Positions 19,124-27,658 of a stretch of DNA of 64,000 nucleotides are shown in pieces. The notes under the pieces were generated by a model. That model was not told the origin of the DNA. It made no database searches and saw nothing but the letters and a program-made list of their open reading frames with translations. Each line of letters opens with the position of its first letter. The stretch's first letter is position 1. Source of the DNA: Paenibacillus sp. E222 (GTDB taxonomy: Bacteria; Bacillota; Bacilli; Paenibacillales; Paenibacillaceae); NCBI RefSeq assembly GCF_013401555.1, contig NZ_CP058552.1, forward strand, positions 2,294,001 to 2,358,000. The letters run 5' to 3'. Both the position numbers and the translations under genes were made by a program.

Positions 19124-19855
19124 TTAAAAGAGTTCAGTCAGCCCAATCATCGTGATCAGTCCGAGCAAAAAGGAAACCGTTGCCGCCCGTGCGTTGCCGT
19201 CGCCGTGGCTTTCGGGAATCAGTTCCTTGTACACGATGAACATCATCGCACCCGCTGCAAAGGCAAGACCATAAGGAACCAGACCGGACACCAGACTACT
19301 GAGTGTGTAACCAATCATGGCTGTAACAATTTCAACTGCGCCAGTCAGCGTGGCGATACCGAGCGCTTTGAAGCGACCGATGTTCTGATTGACGAGGAAG
19401 AGGGCGACCAGGAATCCTTCCGGCGCATTCTGCAATCCAATGGAAAAGGCAATCAGATTGCCAAGTCCTGCGTCACTGCTTGCGTAGCTGACACCTACCG
19501 ATAGCCCTTCGGGCAGGTTATGCATGGTGATGGCTGCAATAATCATGAAGGCTTTGGCTTCAATTTTGAAAGGCATCTTCTCGGGATTTTCCAGATCCAC
19601 ATGGGGAATCTTCATCTCCAGTACAAGCAGAACCATGCTGCCCAGCATGATACCAAGGGCAAGTACGAACAAATTGGATTGCCCGAGTGCTTCCGGTATG
19701 AGATTGTACACCGAGGCAGAGGTCATGATGCCTGCTGCGTAGGCAAGCAAAATATCACGCAGACGGTGAGTTACTTTGCGCATAAATAGAATAGGTATGG
19801 CCCCAAGGCCGGTAGACATGGCTGAGATAAAGCTGCCAATGAGTGCATCGTTCAT
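19124..19855 (-). CDS. ZIP family metal transporter (ZupT-like)
   Basis: A 243-residue inner-membrane protein with about eight helices. The metal-binding signatures are HNLPEGLSVGVSYA in helix 4 and QNAPEGFLVALFL in helix 5, where ZIP proteins coordinate Zn2+ or other divalent ions. ZIP proteins import metal into the cytosol. The ATG at 19855 is chosen because AGGAGGG lies about 11 nt upstream; the frame is open further upstream but that part is unlikely to be translated. It is divergent from trxB across a 253-nt region with a PerR/Fur-type box. Confidence 0.88.
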   Translation of the reverse strand: MNDALIGSFISAMSTGLGAIPILFMRKVTHRLRDILLAYAAGIMTSASVYNLIPEALGQSNLFVLALGIMLGSMVLLVLEMKIPHVDLENPEKMPFKIEAKAFMIIAAITMHNLPEGLSVGVSYASSDAGLGNLIAFSIGLQNAPEGFLVALFLVNQNIGRFKALGIATLTGAVEIVTAMIGYTLSSLVSGLVPYGLAFAAGAMMFIVYKELIPESHGDGNARAATVSFLLGLITMIGLTELF

Positions 19856-19944
19856 GCTTCCATTTTCCCTCCTGATGAAGACTTCTTCATAATCGCTGCC
19901 GAGCATTGACACCGTACATAAAAGAGATCATAATGAACAACAGA

Positions 19945-19959
19945 TTAGAATGATTATAA
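19945..19959. promoter_or_regulatory. PerR/Fur-family operator between the ZIP gene and trxB
   Basis: TTAGAATGATTATAA matches the PerR box consensus TTATAATnATTATAA at every fixed position but one. It is 90 nt from the ZIP start codon and 149 nt from trxB. Fur or Zur could bind a site of this shape too, so the exact regulator is uncertain. Confidence 0.6.
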
Positions 19960-20108
19960 ATTAGAATTCCGTTTCTGCATAGGTTAATTGTCATAACGGG
20001 CAGTTCATGTGGACATGATGTAGGCTTTCGTTCTAGTGTATGCAAAAGCATTTGCTTTTGATGCCGGAGAGCCTGACCTTTTTGCAGAACCCGGGGGAGG
20101 AACTATAC

Positions 20109-21050
20109 ATGTATAAATCAATTATTATTGGAACAGGCCCTGCAGGGCTGACAGCAGCAATCTATCTGGCACGTGCCAACTTGAACCCACTCGTTATTGA
20201 AGGACCACAACCTGGTGGTCAACTGACAACAACAACAGAAGTGGAGAACTTCCCAGGTTTCCCTGACGGTATTATGGGTCCTGAACTGATGGACAATATG
20301 CGCAAACAAGCAGAACGCTTCGGTGCAGAATTCCGTACAGGCTGGGTAAACAACATCGATATGAGCGAGCGTCCATTCAAAATTCAGGTTGAAGGCATGG
20401 GTGAACTCGTATCCGAAACCTTGATCCTGTCTACGGGCGCATCTGCTAAATACCTTGGTATTCCTGGAGAAGAAACGAATGTGGGCCGTGGTGTCAGCAC
20501 TTGTGCGACATGTGACGGATTCTTCTTCCGCAACAAAGAAATCATCGTTATTGGCGGTGGCGACTCCGCGCTGGAGGAAGCGAGCTTCCTGTCCCGTTTC
20601 GGTTCCAAAGTAACCCTGGTACACCGTCGTGAAGAACTGCGTGGCTCCAAAATCATGCAGGATCGTGCACGCAGCAATGAGAAAGTGGAAATGGCATTGA
20701 ACCGTACCCCTCTGGAAGTGTTGGCTGGCGACAACGGCGTAACAGGATTGAAAGTACTGAACAACGAAACAGGTGAAGAAGAAATCATTCCTGCTAGTGG
20801 TGTATTCGTAGCGATTGGTCACACACCAAACACTGGATTCCTGGGCGGACAGATCACAACCGACGAACACGGTTATATTCTGACTACACCGGGAACATCC
20901 GAAACCAATATCCCAGGCGTATTCGCTTGTGGTGATGTACAGGATACCCGTTACAAACAAGCGATCACAGCAGCAGGTAGCGGATGTATGGCTGCGATGG
21001 ATACAGAGAAATATATTGAGAGCTTGGAGCATAGCGCAGTAGTCCTGTAA
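20109..21050 (+). CDS. trxB: Thioredoxin reductase
   Basis: A 313-residue FAD/NADPH flavoenzyme. The FAD-binding motif is IIIGTGPAGLTAAIYLARA at the N-terminus, the redox disulfide is in CATCDGFF (Cys132 and Cys135), the NADPH motif is VIGGGDSALEEASFLSRF, and the C-terminal FAD segment is GVFACGDVQDTRYKQ. It keeps thioredoxin reduced. The ATG at 20109 follows GGGGGAGGA; the frame is open further upstream but begins the family N-terminus here. A glutaredoxin-like gene follows after 60 nt, probably cotranscribed. Confidence 0.96.
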   Translation: MYKSIIIGTGPAGLTAAIYLARANLNPLVIEGPQPGGQLTTTTEVENFPGFPDGIMGPELMDNMRKQAERFGAEFRTGWVNNIDMSERPFKIQVEGMGELVSETLILSTGASAKYLGIPGEETNVGRGVSTCATCDGFFFRNKEIIVIGGGDSALEEASFLSRFGSKVTLVHRREELRGSKIMQDRARSNEKVEMALNRTPLEVLAGDNGVTGLKVLNNETGEEEIIPASGVFVAIGHTPNTGFLGGQITTDEHGYILTTPGTSETNIPGVFACGDVQDTRYKQAITAAGSGCMAAMDTEKYIESLEHSAVVL

Positions 21051-21110
21051 GGGAAGAGCTGTTTTGAGCAATAGATCAGTCTATAAAATAACAATATGAG
21101 GTGAATCAAC

Positions 21111-21341
21111 ATGGAAAACGTAATTGTATACACATCGACCAACTGCCCAAACTGCAAATCGGTAAAAAGCTTCCTGGCTGACAAAGGCATCTCTTATGAA
21201 GAGCGCAACATCGAGACAAGCGATGAGTTCGCACAACAAGTATGGGACATGGGCGTACGTGCCGTACCTCTGACTATCATTGGTGAACACCGCATTCTGG
21301 GTATGAACAAAACTCAATTTGCTAAAGCGCTTGACGCTTAA
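21111..21341 (+). CDS. Glutaredoxin/NrdH-like redox protein
   Basis: A 76-residue thioredoxin-fold protein with the active site CPNC near residue 11 (TSTNCPNCKSVKSFLADKGI), the cis-Pro in VRAVPLTIIG and the C-terminal GMNKTQFAKAL. Small size and adjacency to trxB suggest a thioredoxin-reductase-dependent NrdH or YtnI/YosR-like glutaredoxin. The ribosome binding site is ATGAGGTGA. It could reduce ribonucleotide reductase or another disulfide; no nrd gene is in view. Confidence 0.85.
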   Translation: MENVIVYTSTNCPNCKSVKSFLADKGISYEERNIETSDEFAQQVWDMGVRAVPLTIIGEHRILGMNKTQFAKALDA

Positions 21342-21416
21342 TTTACCCTCTATAGGGTAAGTTCAAGTCACATGCAGCTATTCCGGTTCGCGCGAGCCGT
21401 TTGAATATATATTGGA

Positions 21417-21453
21417 GAAGCCTTGGTCCGAATCAGGACTGAGGCTTCTTTTA
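21417..21453 (+). terminator. Rho-independent terminator after the glutaredoxin gene
   Basis: GAAGCCTTGGTCC pairs with GGACTGAGGCTTC (with G-U pairs) over a GAATCA loop, then TTTTA. Confidence 0.75.
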
Positions 21454-21560
21454 TCTTCAACATGAAAAATCCCCTTTCACAGCTACAATAGAGCACATGT
21501 TTCATGAACTCTTTTGTGGATGTAAAAAGGGATTTGACGGTAAAATGAAACATATTTTAT

Positions 21561-21758
21561 CTAGAAAAAGATACTCATAAAGGTCTGAAATACTACATAC
21601 ACCAGTACGCCTGACAGCATGTACATGAAACCAGCCTTCTTTTTGCTCTGAAACAATCGAAGTATGCCAAGGCTGAACAGCGGCGCAAGCACGATCAGGA
21701 ACAGGAGTACGGTGACAAACATTTGCGCCGAGATATCTGAAGTATCCACGTAGGTCAC
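21561..21758 (-). CDS. Small two-span membrane protein, unknown function
   Basis: A 65-residue protein starting at GTG 21758, preceded by CGGAGTG at normal spacing. It has two hydrophobic segments (residues ~13-33, FVTVLLFLIVLAPLFSLG, and ~44-64) joined by a short basic loop (RLFQSKKKAG), so both termini would lie on the same side. No recognised family. It is transcribed toward the trxB terminator and away from xylR (which is on the same strand but upstream by 145 nt). Confidence 0.6.
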   Translation of the reverse strand: MTYVDTSDISAQMFVTVLLFLIVLAPLFSLGILRLFQSKKKAGFMYMLSGVLVYVVFQTFMSIFF

Positions 21759-21903
21759 GAATTTTCACTCCGTTTCGTCATCGGAATTAACACAGCGACA
21801 TTCATGCCGCCATGACAAAAATCACATAACCCTATTATACCTCTGGATTTCTTTAACAAAAAGGGAGGAAATGGGGCAAAATGATGTCAATTTTCAGCGG
21901 TTA

Positions 21904-23076
21904 TTAGACGGAAACTCTTATTTTACCTAGAAATTGGGAAATTGCTGAGTAAGCGGCACCAACACGTGTGGACCGACTGCCCAGAGCAGCCCATTCTATC
22001 TGCAAACTGCGGCGGTGATAGGGCAACGTACGCTCCTCCACCACTTGTTTCAGCGCCGTTTCAATCCAGGGTCCTGCTTCAGAGAGAGGGCCGCCGATAA
22101 TAATGCGCTCAGGATTGAAACTGTTAACGATATTGGTGATGCCAACTCCCAGTTTGCGGCCAATTTCCTGGTATAGCTTCAATACATCTTCATGGCCTTG
22201 CTGTGCATAATCAATCAATTCCCGTGTCGTATGTGCCGGCAAAAGCAACTGATGATCCGGGTGCTCATAAGCTTTCTCCGAAGCATATAACTCCCAGCAG
22301 CCACGATTGCCACAGGAGCAAGGTCTGCCCTCTGCTTCAATGGACATATGGCCTGTTTCTCCTGCATATCCCCAGGCTCCTTTGTACAGCTCGCCATCCA
22401 CCATAATGCCTGAACCGATCCCGATGCCTGCACTAATGTAAATCAGATGACGTACACCGATGCCTGCACCAAAATTCAATTCTCCATGCGCACCTGCATT
22501 CGCTTCATTGTCGATCGTGACAGGTAACTCGAATACTTCTTCCAGCATGGCACGCAGGGGAACCTTCTCCCACCCCAAGTTGGGTGCAAACAGCACCGTT
22601 CCTTCCTCGTCCACCATGCCCGGTACCCCGATCCCAATACCAATTACCCCGTGAGGGGAGGGAGGGGCTGCCTGAATCAGATGTTCTGCTGCAAGTTTCA
22701 ACTGTTCAAATACAGAGGACACATCATGATGTTCCAACTTAACGGCATATTCTGTGATGATGTGACCTTCCAGATCGGTAAGCACACCTTTTAAGTGGGT
22801 CACGCTAAGTTCCAAGCCTACGGCATATCCCGATGTACCGCGAAATAGCAGCATGAGAGGTTTGCGTCCACCGCTGGATTCCCCAGGGCCAATTTCCTGC
22901 AAAAGCTCATCATTGATCAGATCGGCAACCAGATTGGATACCGTTGCTTTATTCAGCCCTGTAATCTCGGATACCCGTGCACGGGAGAGGGGGGCATGAC
23001 GCCGTATCGTATCCAGGACGATCGACTTGTTTATTTTTTTGACCAGCATCTGGTCTCCGGTAATTTTCATATCCAT
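21904..23076 (-). CDS. xylR: ROK-family xylose repressor
   Basis: A 390-residue repressor. The N-terminal winged helix resembles Bacillus XylR (SRARVSEITGLNKATVSNLV, followed by GPGESSGGRKP); the sugar-kinase-like ROK domain contains the zinc motif GRPCSCGNRGCWELYASE and a GIGVPG segment. Xylose binding releases it from the operator between xylR and xylA. Start at ATG 23076 with AGGAGT upstream. It is divergent from xylA across 193 nt, the standard arrangement. Confidence 0.93.
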   Translation of the reverse strand: MDMKITGDQMLVKKINKSIVLDTIRRHAPLSRARVSEITGLNKATVSNLVADLINDELLQEIGPGESSGGRKPLMLLFRGTSGYAVGLELSVTHLKGVLTDLEGHIITEYAVKLEHHDVSSVFEQLKLAAEHLIQAAPPSPHGVIGIGIGVPGMVDEEGTVLFAPNLGWEKVPLRAMLEEVFELPVTIDNEANAGAHGELNFGAGIGVRHLIYISAGIGIGSGIMVDGELYKGAWGYAGETGHMSIEAEGRPCSCGNRGCWELYASEKAYEHPDHQLLLPAHTTRELIDYAQQGHEDVLKLYQEIGRKLGVGITNIVNSFNPERIIIGGPLSEAGPWIETALKQVVEERTLPYHRRSLQIEWAALGSRSTRVGAAYSAISQFLGKIRVSV

Positions 23077-23178
23077 ATGGCACTCCTATTCTTCTAAAAA
23101 AGGGTTCAGACCCGCAATCCGTAAACAAGCTATTCGACTATTATAGCGTAAACAAACGAGCAAAAAAAATTTTATTTT

Positions 23179-23209
23179 TACTTTGTTTAACCAATAGACA
23201 AAGTATAAC
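23179..23209 (+). promoter_or_regulatory. xylA promoter with overlapping XylR operator
   Basis: TACTTTGT (23179-23186) and ACAAAGTA (23198-23205) form a perfect inverted repeat with an 11-bp spacer, the layout of XylR operators. A weak -35 (TTTGTT) overlaps its left half and a -10 (TATAAC, 23204-23209) its right half, so bound repressor would block RNA polymerase. Confidence 0.75.
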
Positions 23210-23227
23210 TGATGTGTTAGGATAACG

Positions 23228-23242
23228 TTGTAAACGATTACT
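23228..23242 (+). promoter_or_regulatory. CcpA catabolite-responsive element (cre)
   Basis: TTGTAAACGATTACT fits the cre consensus WTGNAANCGNWNNCW at all positions. It lies between the xylA promoter and start codon, a typical position for roadblock-type glucose repression. Confidence 0.8.
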
Positions 23243-23269
23243 TTCAAAACTATTGAGGAGGCATTTACC

Positions 23270-24586
23270 ATGGCCTATTTTGAATCCGTTAATAAAATTT
23301 CATTCGAAGGTAAAGATTCCACGAATCCATTTTCTTTTAAACATTATAATCCGGAAGAAGTTGTAGCTGGCAAATCGATGGAAGAGCACTTCCGTTTCGG
23401 CATGGCTTATTGGCATACATTAACAGCGGGCGGTAGTGACCCGTTTGGTGCAGAAACTGCTGTTCGTTCTTGGGATAAATACTCCGGTCTGGACCTCGCG
23501 AAAGTCCGCGTGGAAGCGGCATTTGAATTTTTGGAAAAAATGAATCTCCCGTTCTTCTGTTTCCACGATGTGGACATCGCACCAGAAGGCAACAGCCTGC
23601 GTGAGTTCTACAGCAACATTGATACGATTGTTGACCTGATTGAAGATCACATGAAATCCAGCGGCAAAAAATTGCTCTGGAATACAGCGAACATGTTCTC
23701 CAACCCACGCTTCATGTTTGGTGCAGCTTCCACTTGCAACGCAGATGTGTACGCTCACGCTGCAGCGCAAATCAAGAAAGGTCTGGAAGTGGGTAAACGT
23801 CTGGGCGCAGAAAACTATGTGTTCTGGGGCGGTCGTGAAGGTTATGACACATTGCTCAACACAGACATGCAGCTGGAGCAAGACAACATTGCTCGCATGT
23901 TCCACATGGCAGTAGACTACGCGAAGGAAATTGGCTTTGATGCACAATTCCTGATTGAGCCTAAACCGAAAGAGCCAACGAAACACCAATACGACTATGA
24001 TGCAGCAACTTCCATTGCCTTCCTGCAAAAATACGGTTTGGACAAACACTTCAAACTGAACCTGGAAGCTAACCATGCAACACTGGCTGGTCACACATTT
24101 GATCACGAGATCCGCGTTGCCCGTACAAACGGTATGCTCGGTTCCCTCGATGCCAACCAAGGCGATATGCTGATCGGCTGGGATACGGATGAGTTCCCGG
24201 TTGATATGTACGATGCTACATTGACAATGTACGAAGTATTGAAAAACGGCGGTATCGGCCGTGGTGGTGTGAACTTCGACGCCAAAGTACGTCGTGGTTC
24301 CTTCGAAGCAGACGATCTGTTCCTCGCACACATCGCTGGTATGGATACGTATGCTAAAGGTTTGAAAGTAGCAGCGAAATTGATTGAAGATCGCGTATTC
24401 GATGACTTCATCGAAAAACGCTACAGCAGCTTCAGCGAAGGTATCGGTGCTGATGTGGTTGCAGGTAAAGCAACACTGGCTTCCCTTGCAGAATACGCGC
24501 TGAACAACGAAAGCCCACGCAAAAATCAATCCGGACGTCAGGAATTGCTGAGAGCAAAACTCAACCAATACATCCTGGCTGACTAA
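23270..24586 (+). CDS. xylA: Xylose isomerase
   Basis: A 438-residue class II xylose isomerase that converts D-xylose to D-xylulose. Signature segments are [11 protein letters not shown] (catalytic His), [18 protein letters not shown], the metal ligands in [17 protein letters not shown] and [17 protein letters not shown], and [24 protein letters not shown] precedes the ATG. It is controlled by the upstream XylR operator and cre, and followed by a terminator and the long structured region before xylB. Confidence 0.97.
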   Translation: MAYFESVNKISFEGKDSTNPFSFKHYNPEEVVAGKSMEEHFRFGMAYWHTLTAGGSDPFGAETAVRSWDKYSGLDLAKVRVEAAFEFLEKMNLPFFCFHDVDIAPEGNSLREFYSNIDTIVDLIEDHMKSSGKKLLWNTANMFSNPRFMFGAASTCNADVYAHAAAQIKKGLEVGKRLGAENYVFWGGREGYDTLLNTDMQLEQDNIARMFHMAVDYAKEIGFDAQFLIEPKPKEPTKHQYDYDAATSIAFLQKYGLDKHFKLNLEANHATLAGHTFDHEIRVARTNGMLGSLDANQGDMLIGWDTDEFPVDMYDATLTMYEVLKNGGIGRGGVNFDAKVRRGSFEADDLFLAHIAGMDTYAKGLKVAAKLIEDRVFDDFIEKRYSSFSEGIGADVVAGKATLASLAEYALNNESPRKNQSGRQELLRAKLNQYILAD

Positions 24587-24732
24587 TACCGGTTAAGCTT
24601 TGGGTATGGAAGATTGTGAACCAACGAATACGTTTTGCCTGTAGTGACGCTTGTGCAGGAGTATAACAAAGTGTGCACGCCAGCATAGCCTAAGCTTGTA
24701 CCACGGAACGCCTGAACAAGCATGACATTCGG

Positions 24733-24774
24733 ACCGTCCCCGACTTTCCCCTGGGAAGGCGGGGACGGTTTTTT
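24733..24774 (+). terminator. Rho-independent terminator after xylA
   Basis: CCGTCCCCG pairs with CGGGGACGG, with an inner TTCCC/GGGAA pairing, followed by six T residues. It would separate xylA transcription from xylB or reduce read-through. Confidence 0.88.
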
Positions 24775-24814
24775 GATACCTAAGCCAATGATACATGAGT
24801 GACCTACAGGCGTA

Positions 24815-25090
24815 TCAAGGTTTCATTTATAACCAATGACGAATCAAGGTCATTGGATCAATCTTTCCGCTATAAGAACGAGTACGTTTTTACTGTTTTG
24901 ATATAAATGTTTGTCTAAGATGGTGCATGCAGAACGGAGTGAGCAGAAAGGACCCGGAGGAAGCAAAGCGGTCGCATTTATCCCCGGATTTCTCCCTTGC
25001 TAAAGGGTATAAAGGAAATCCGGGGGTAACGGCGATCCGAGGGTTTTCTGATCACGGAGTGCCCACATGAGCATCAAAGTTTCATTTATA
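24815..25090 (+). repeat. Pair of 17-bp direct repeats flanking the structured element
   Basis: TCAAGGTTTCATTTATA (24815-24831) recurs as TCAAAGTTTCATTTATA (25074-25090), 16 of 17 identical and 259 bp apart, on either side of the folded element. Just inside the left copy, CCAATGAC (24833-24840) and GTCATTGG (24849-24856) form a perfect inverted repeat. Confidence 0.6.
24939..25055. repeat. Large nested inverted-repeat element between xylA and xylB
   Basis: Three nested stems can be read: outer GTGAGCAGAAA (24939-24949) with TTTCTGATCAC (25045-25055), one mismatch; middle CGGTCGC (24969-24975) with GCGATCCG (25032-25039), one bulge; inner TTATCCCCGGATTTC (24978-24992) with GAAATCCGGGGGTAA (25015-25029), one G-U, capped by a small CCCTT/AAGGG hairpin. 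It codes for nothing visible. I recall similar intergenic sequences in other Paenibacillus genomes, but this is memory, not a search. Confidence 0.75.
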
Positions 25091-25121
25091 CAATCCTGTT
25101 ACAAACGAGAGGAGTTAACTC

Positions 25122-26615
25122 ATGAGTTACGTAATTGGTGTCGATCTGGGAACCAGCGCAGTGAAAACGGTGCTGGTTAACCGTGAAGGAAAAGTGGCAT
25201 TTGAAGCGTCCGAGGCTTATCCGCTGTACCAGCCCAAAGCTGGATACAGTGAGCAGAACCCCGAGGATTGGGTAGAGCAGACAATTGTTTCACTGCGCAA
25301 ATTGCTGGAGGTGTCCGGCGTGCATCCTTCGGAAATCGAAGGGCTGAGTTTCTCCGGACAGATGCATGGATTGGTGCTGGTGGATGCCGAGGGTAAACCG
25401 CTGCGCAATGCCATCCTGTGGAACGATACACGGACAACGGCTCAGTGCCGTCGCATTGAGAAAGTACTGGACGGGAAATTGTTAAGTATTGCCCGTAACC
25501 GTGCGCTCGAAGGTTTTACTCTGCCCAAAATCCTGTGGGTACAGGAGAACGAGCCGGAATTGCTGCAACAGGCCGCTCTGTTCCTGTTACCGAAGGACTA
25601 TGTGCGGTATCGCCTGACAGGTGATTATGCCATGGATTATTCGGATGCAGCGGGCACTTTGCTGCTGGATGTTGCAGGCAAGCAGTGGAGCAAGGAAATC
25701 GCGGAAGCTTTTGAACTGCCGTTATCCTTGTGCCCACGACTTGTGGAGTCATTTGAGGAAGTAGGCACATTGCTGCCTGAGATTGCGGATCAAACCGGAC
25801 TTGCAGCCGCTACGAAAGTATATGCAGGCGGTGCGGACAATGCATGCGGAGCCATCGGTGCAGGCATTCTGAGTGAAGGACAGACGATGTGCAGCATCGG
25901 AACGTCCGGGGTAGTGCTTTCCTATGAAGAGCGTAAAGATCTCGATTTTGAAGGCAAAGTGCACTTTTTTAACCATGGCGAGAAAGATGCCTTCTATATT
26001 ATGGGAGTAACGCTTGCGGCAGGATACAGCCTGTCCTGGTTCAAGGATACGTTTGCAGCGGACAAATCATTTGATGTGCTTTTGCAGGGCATTGATGCGA
26101 TTCCAGCGGGAAGCAACGGGTTGTTGTTCACGCCTTATATCGTTGGCGAGCGTACACCGCACCCGGATGCAAACATTCGTGGCAGCTTTATCGGTATGGA
26201 TGCCGGTCATAAGCTGGAGCATTTTGGACGTGCAGTGATGGAGGGCATTACGTTCTCTCTGCGGGAGTCCATCGATATTCTGCGTAACGCTGGCAAAACG
26301 GTCAACGAAGTGATCTCCATTGGTGGTGGTGCCAAAAATGAAGCTTGGCTGCAAATGCAGGCCGATGTCTTCAATGCAACCATTGTGAAATTGGAAAGTG
26401 AGCAGGGCCCAGCAATGGGCGCAGCCATGTTGGCAGCTTATGGCTGTGGGTGGTTCCCATCTTTGCAGGACTGTGCAGCAGCATTCATTCGTCCTGCCAA
26501 ATCCTATACGCCTAACCCGGAAGTGGTTAAGGTATATGATGAACTGTTCGCGCTGTATCAGGATGTGTACGGGCAAACACGCAGCCTGAATGACCGTTTG
26601 GCCGAGTACCGTTAA
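25122..26615 (+). CDS. xylB: Xylulokinase
   Basis: A 497-residue FGGY-family kinase that phosphorylates D-xylulose to xylulose 5-phosphate, the step after XylA. The N-terminal phosphate loop is GVDLGTSAVKTVLVN; the substrate motif is SGQMHGLVLVD; the probable catalytic Asp is Asp239 in YAGGADNACGAIG; the C-terminal ATP motif is ISIGGGAKNEAWLQMQADVF. GAGAGGAG precedes the ATG. It is separated from xylA by 535 nt holding a terminator and the structured element, so it may have its own promoter. Confidence 0.96.
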   Translation: MSYVIGVDLGTSAVKTVLVNREGKVAFEASEAYPLYQPKAGYSEQNPEDWVEQTIVSLRKLLEVSGVHPSEIEGLSFSGQMHGLVLVDAEGKPLRNAILWNDTRTTAQCRRIEKVLDGKLLSIARNRALEGFTLPKILWVQENEPELLQQAALFLLPKDYVRYRLTGDYAMDYSDAAGTLLLDVAGKQWSKEIAEAFELPLSLCPRLVESFEEVGTLLPEIADQTGLAAATKVYAGGADNACGAIGAGILSEGQTMCSIGTSGVVLSYEERKDLDFEGKVHFFNHGEKDAFYIMGVTLAAGYSLSWFKDTFAADKSFDVLLQGIDAIPAGSNGLLFTPYIVGERTPHPDANIRGSFIGMDAGHKLEHFGRAVMEGITFSLRESIDILRNAGKTVNEVISIGGGAKNEAWLQMQADVFNATIVKLESEQGPAMGAAMLAAYGCGWFPSLQDCAAAFIRPAKSYTPNPEVVKVYDELFALYQDVYGQTRSLNDRLAEYR

Positions 26616-26922
26616 TTCAATGTTTTCGGGTAGGGTAATGACTTAAGGTCATTCAATATGAATTCAGTTAAATATTAAACCAATGAAATATTACATTAAG
26701 GAGGCACCTGCGAAAGCGGGTGCCTTTTTTGTCGTTGTCCGGAGAAAAGAAGGACATTTCGTTTTTGAAGGTTCCTAAACGTCATGAAAGGTTTCCCTGC
26801 CAGACATAACCCTGTTCCAGACGCGCATAGATTAAATATTGAGGTTAGTAGAGGTTCAGCCAATTAATTATCCATAACACATCAGTTATTACGTGTGACA
26901 GACTCAGCCTGGAGGTGTGGAG
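26616..26922. other. Intergenic region after xylB
   Basis: Holds the xylB terminator (26703-26730) and about 190 nt of AT-rich DNA before the glycosyltransferase gene. I see no open reading frame with a ribosome binding site and no convincing promoter. Confidence 0.5.
26703..26730 (+). terminator. Rho-independent terminator after xylB
   Basis: GGCACCTGC pairs with GCGGGTGCC over a GAAA tetraloop, followed by six T residues. Confidence 0.92.
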
Positions 26923-27639
26923 TTGGAAGATCGTGAAGAAACCACAAGGCCGCATGTCACCTTGTCCATGATTGTCCGCAATGAAGAGCACAGGTATCTC
27001 AGACAGGCGCTCGAAACTCACCGACCGTGGATTGATCGTGCAGTGATTATTGACGACGGCAGTACGGACCATACCGTCGCTTTATGCCAGGAAATGCTGG
27101 AGGGAATTCCGCTTACGTTGATTGTGAACCCGGGCTCCCTGTTTGCAGACGAGGTAAGTTTACGCAAGCAGCAGTGGGAGACGACGGTGGCTACCGGACC
27201 GGAATGGATTTTAAACCTGGATGCGGATGAAATTCTGACAACCGATTTTGGTGCTGTTCGGAATCAACTGTTGAGTGGAACGGAGGACGCCATTTATTTC
27301 AGGTTGTTTGATATGTGGAGCGATACACATTACCGGGAAGACCCATATTGGCAGGCTCATGCGTATTATCGGCCATTTCTGGTCAGATACCGCCCGGAAT
27401 GGACCTATGAATGGAAGGAAACTCCGCAGCACTGCGGCCGTTTTCCGCTAACGATTCAGCATTTTGCCTATGGATGTCATTCCCCTCGGGTGAAGCATTA
27501 TGGCTGGGCGCGTGCAGAGGACCGGATTCGTAAATATGAGCGCTATCAGGAACTTGACCCGGATGCGAGATATGGCTGGAAGGAACAGTACGAGTCCATT
27601 TTGGATGCAGAGCCAAGACTTCTGCAATGGTCGGAATAA
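26923..27639 (+). CDS. Family 2 glycosyltransferase
   Basis: A 238-residue GT-A fold enzyme. The N-terminal VTLSMIVRNEEHRYLRQALE, the AVIIDDGSTDHTVALCQ segment and the metal-binding NLDADEILTTDFG motif are standard for inverting GT2 enzymes. The likely start is TTG 26923, seven nt after GGAGG; the GTG at 26917 is only one base from that site. It has no membrane segment. The next gene, also a glycosyltransferase, starts 19 nt later, so the two form an operon. Acceptor and sugar are unknown; surface-protein or spore-coat glycosylation are possibilities. Confidence 0.85.
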   Translation: MEDREETTRPHVTLSMIVRNEEHRYLRQALETHRPWIDRAVIIDDGSTDHTVALCQEMLEGIPLTLIVNPGSLFADEVSLRKQQWETTVATGPEWILNLDADEILTTDFGAVRNQLLSGTEDAIYFRLFDMWSDTHYREDPYWQAHAYYRPFLVRYRPEWTYEWKETPQHCGRFPLTIQHFAYGCHSPRVKHYGWARAEDRIRKYERYQELDPDARYGWKEQYESILDAEPRLLQWSE

Positions 27640-27658
27640 GGGAAGGAGGACATTAGAT

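Noticed and set aside
20043..20060. CAAAAGCA-TT-TGCTTTTG inverted repeat before trxB
   Set aside because: Short and AT-rich, inside the leader; no regulator could be named.
23420..24568. A 382-codon open frame on the minus strand opposite xylA
   Set aside because: It is a shadow of a highly biased coding sequence: many Cys, Phe and His in low-complexity runs, no ribosome binding site and no domain.
24593..24796. A 67-codon minus-strand frame between xylA and xylB
   Set aside because: It spans the xylA terminator and has no ribosome binding site.
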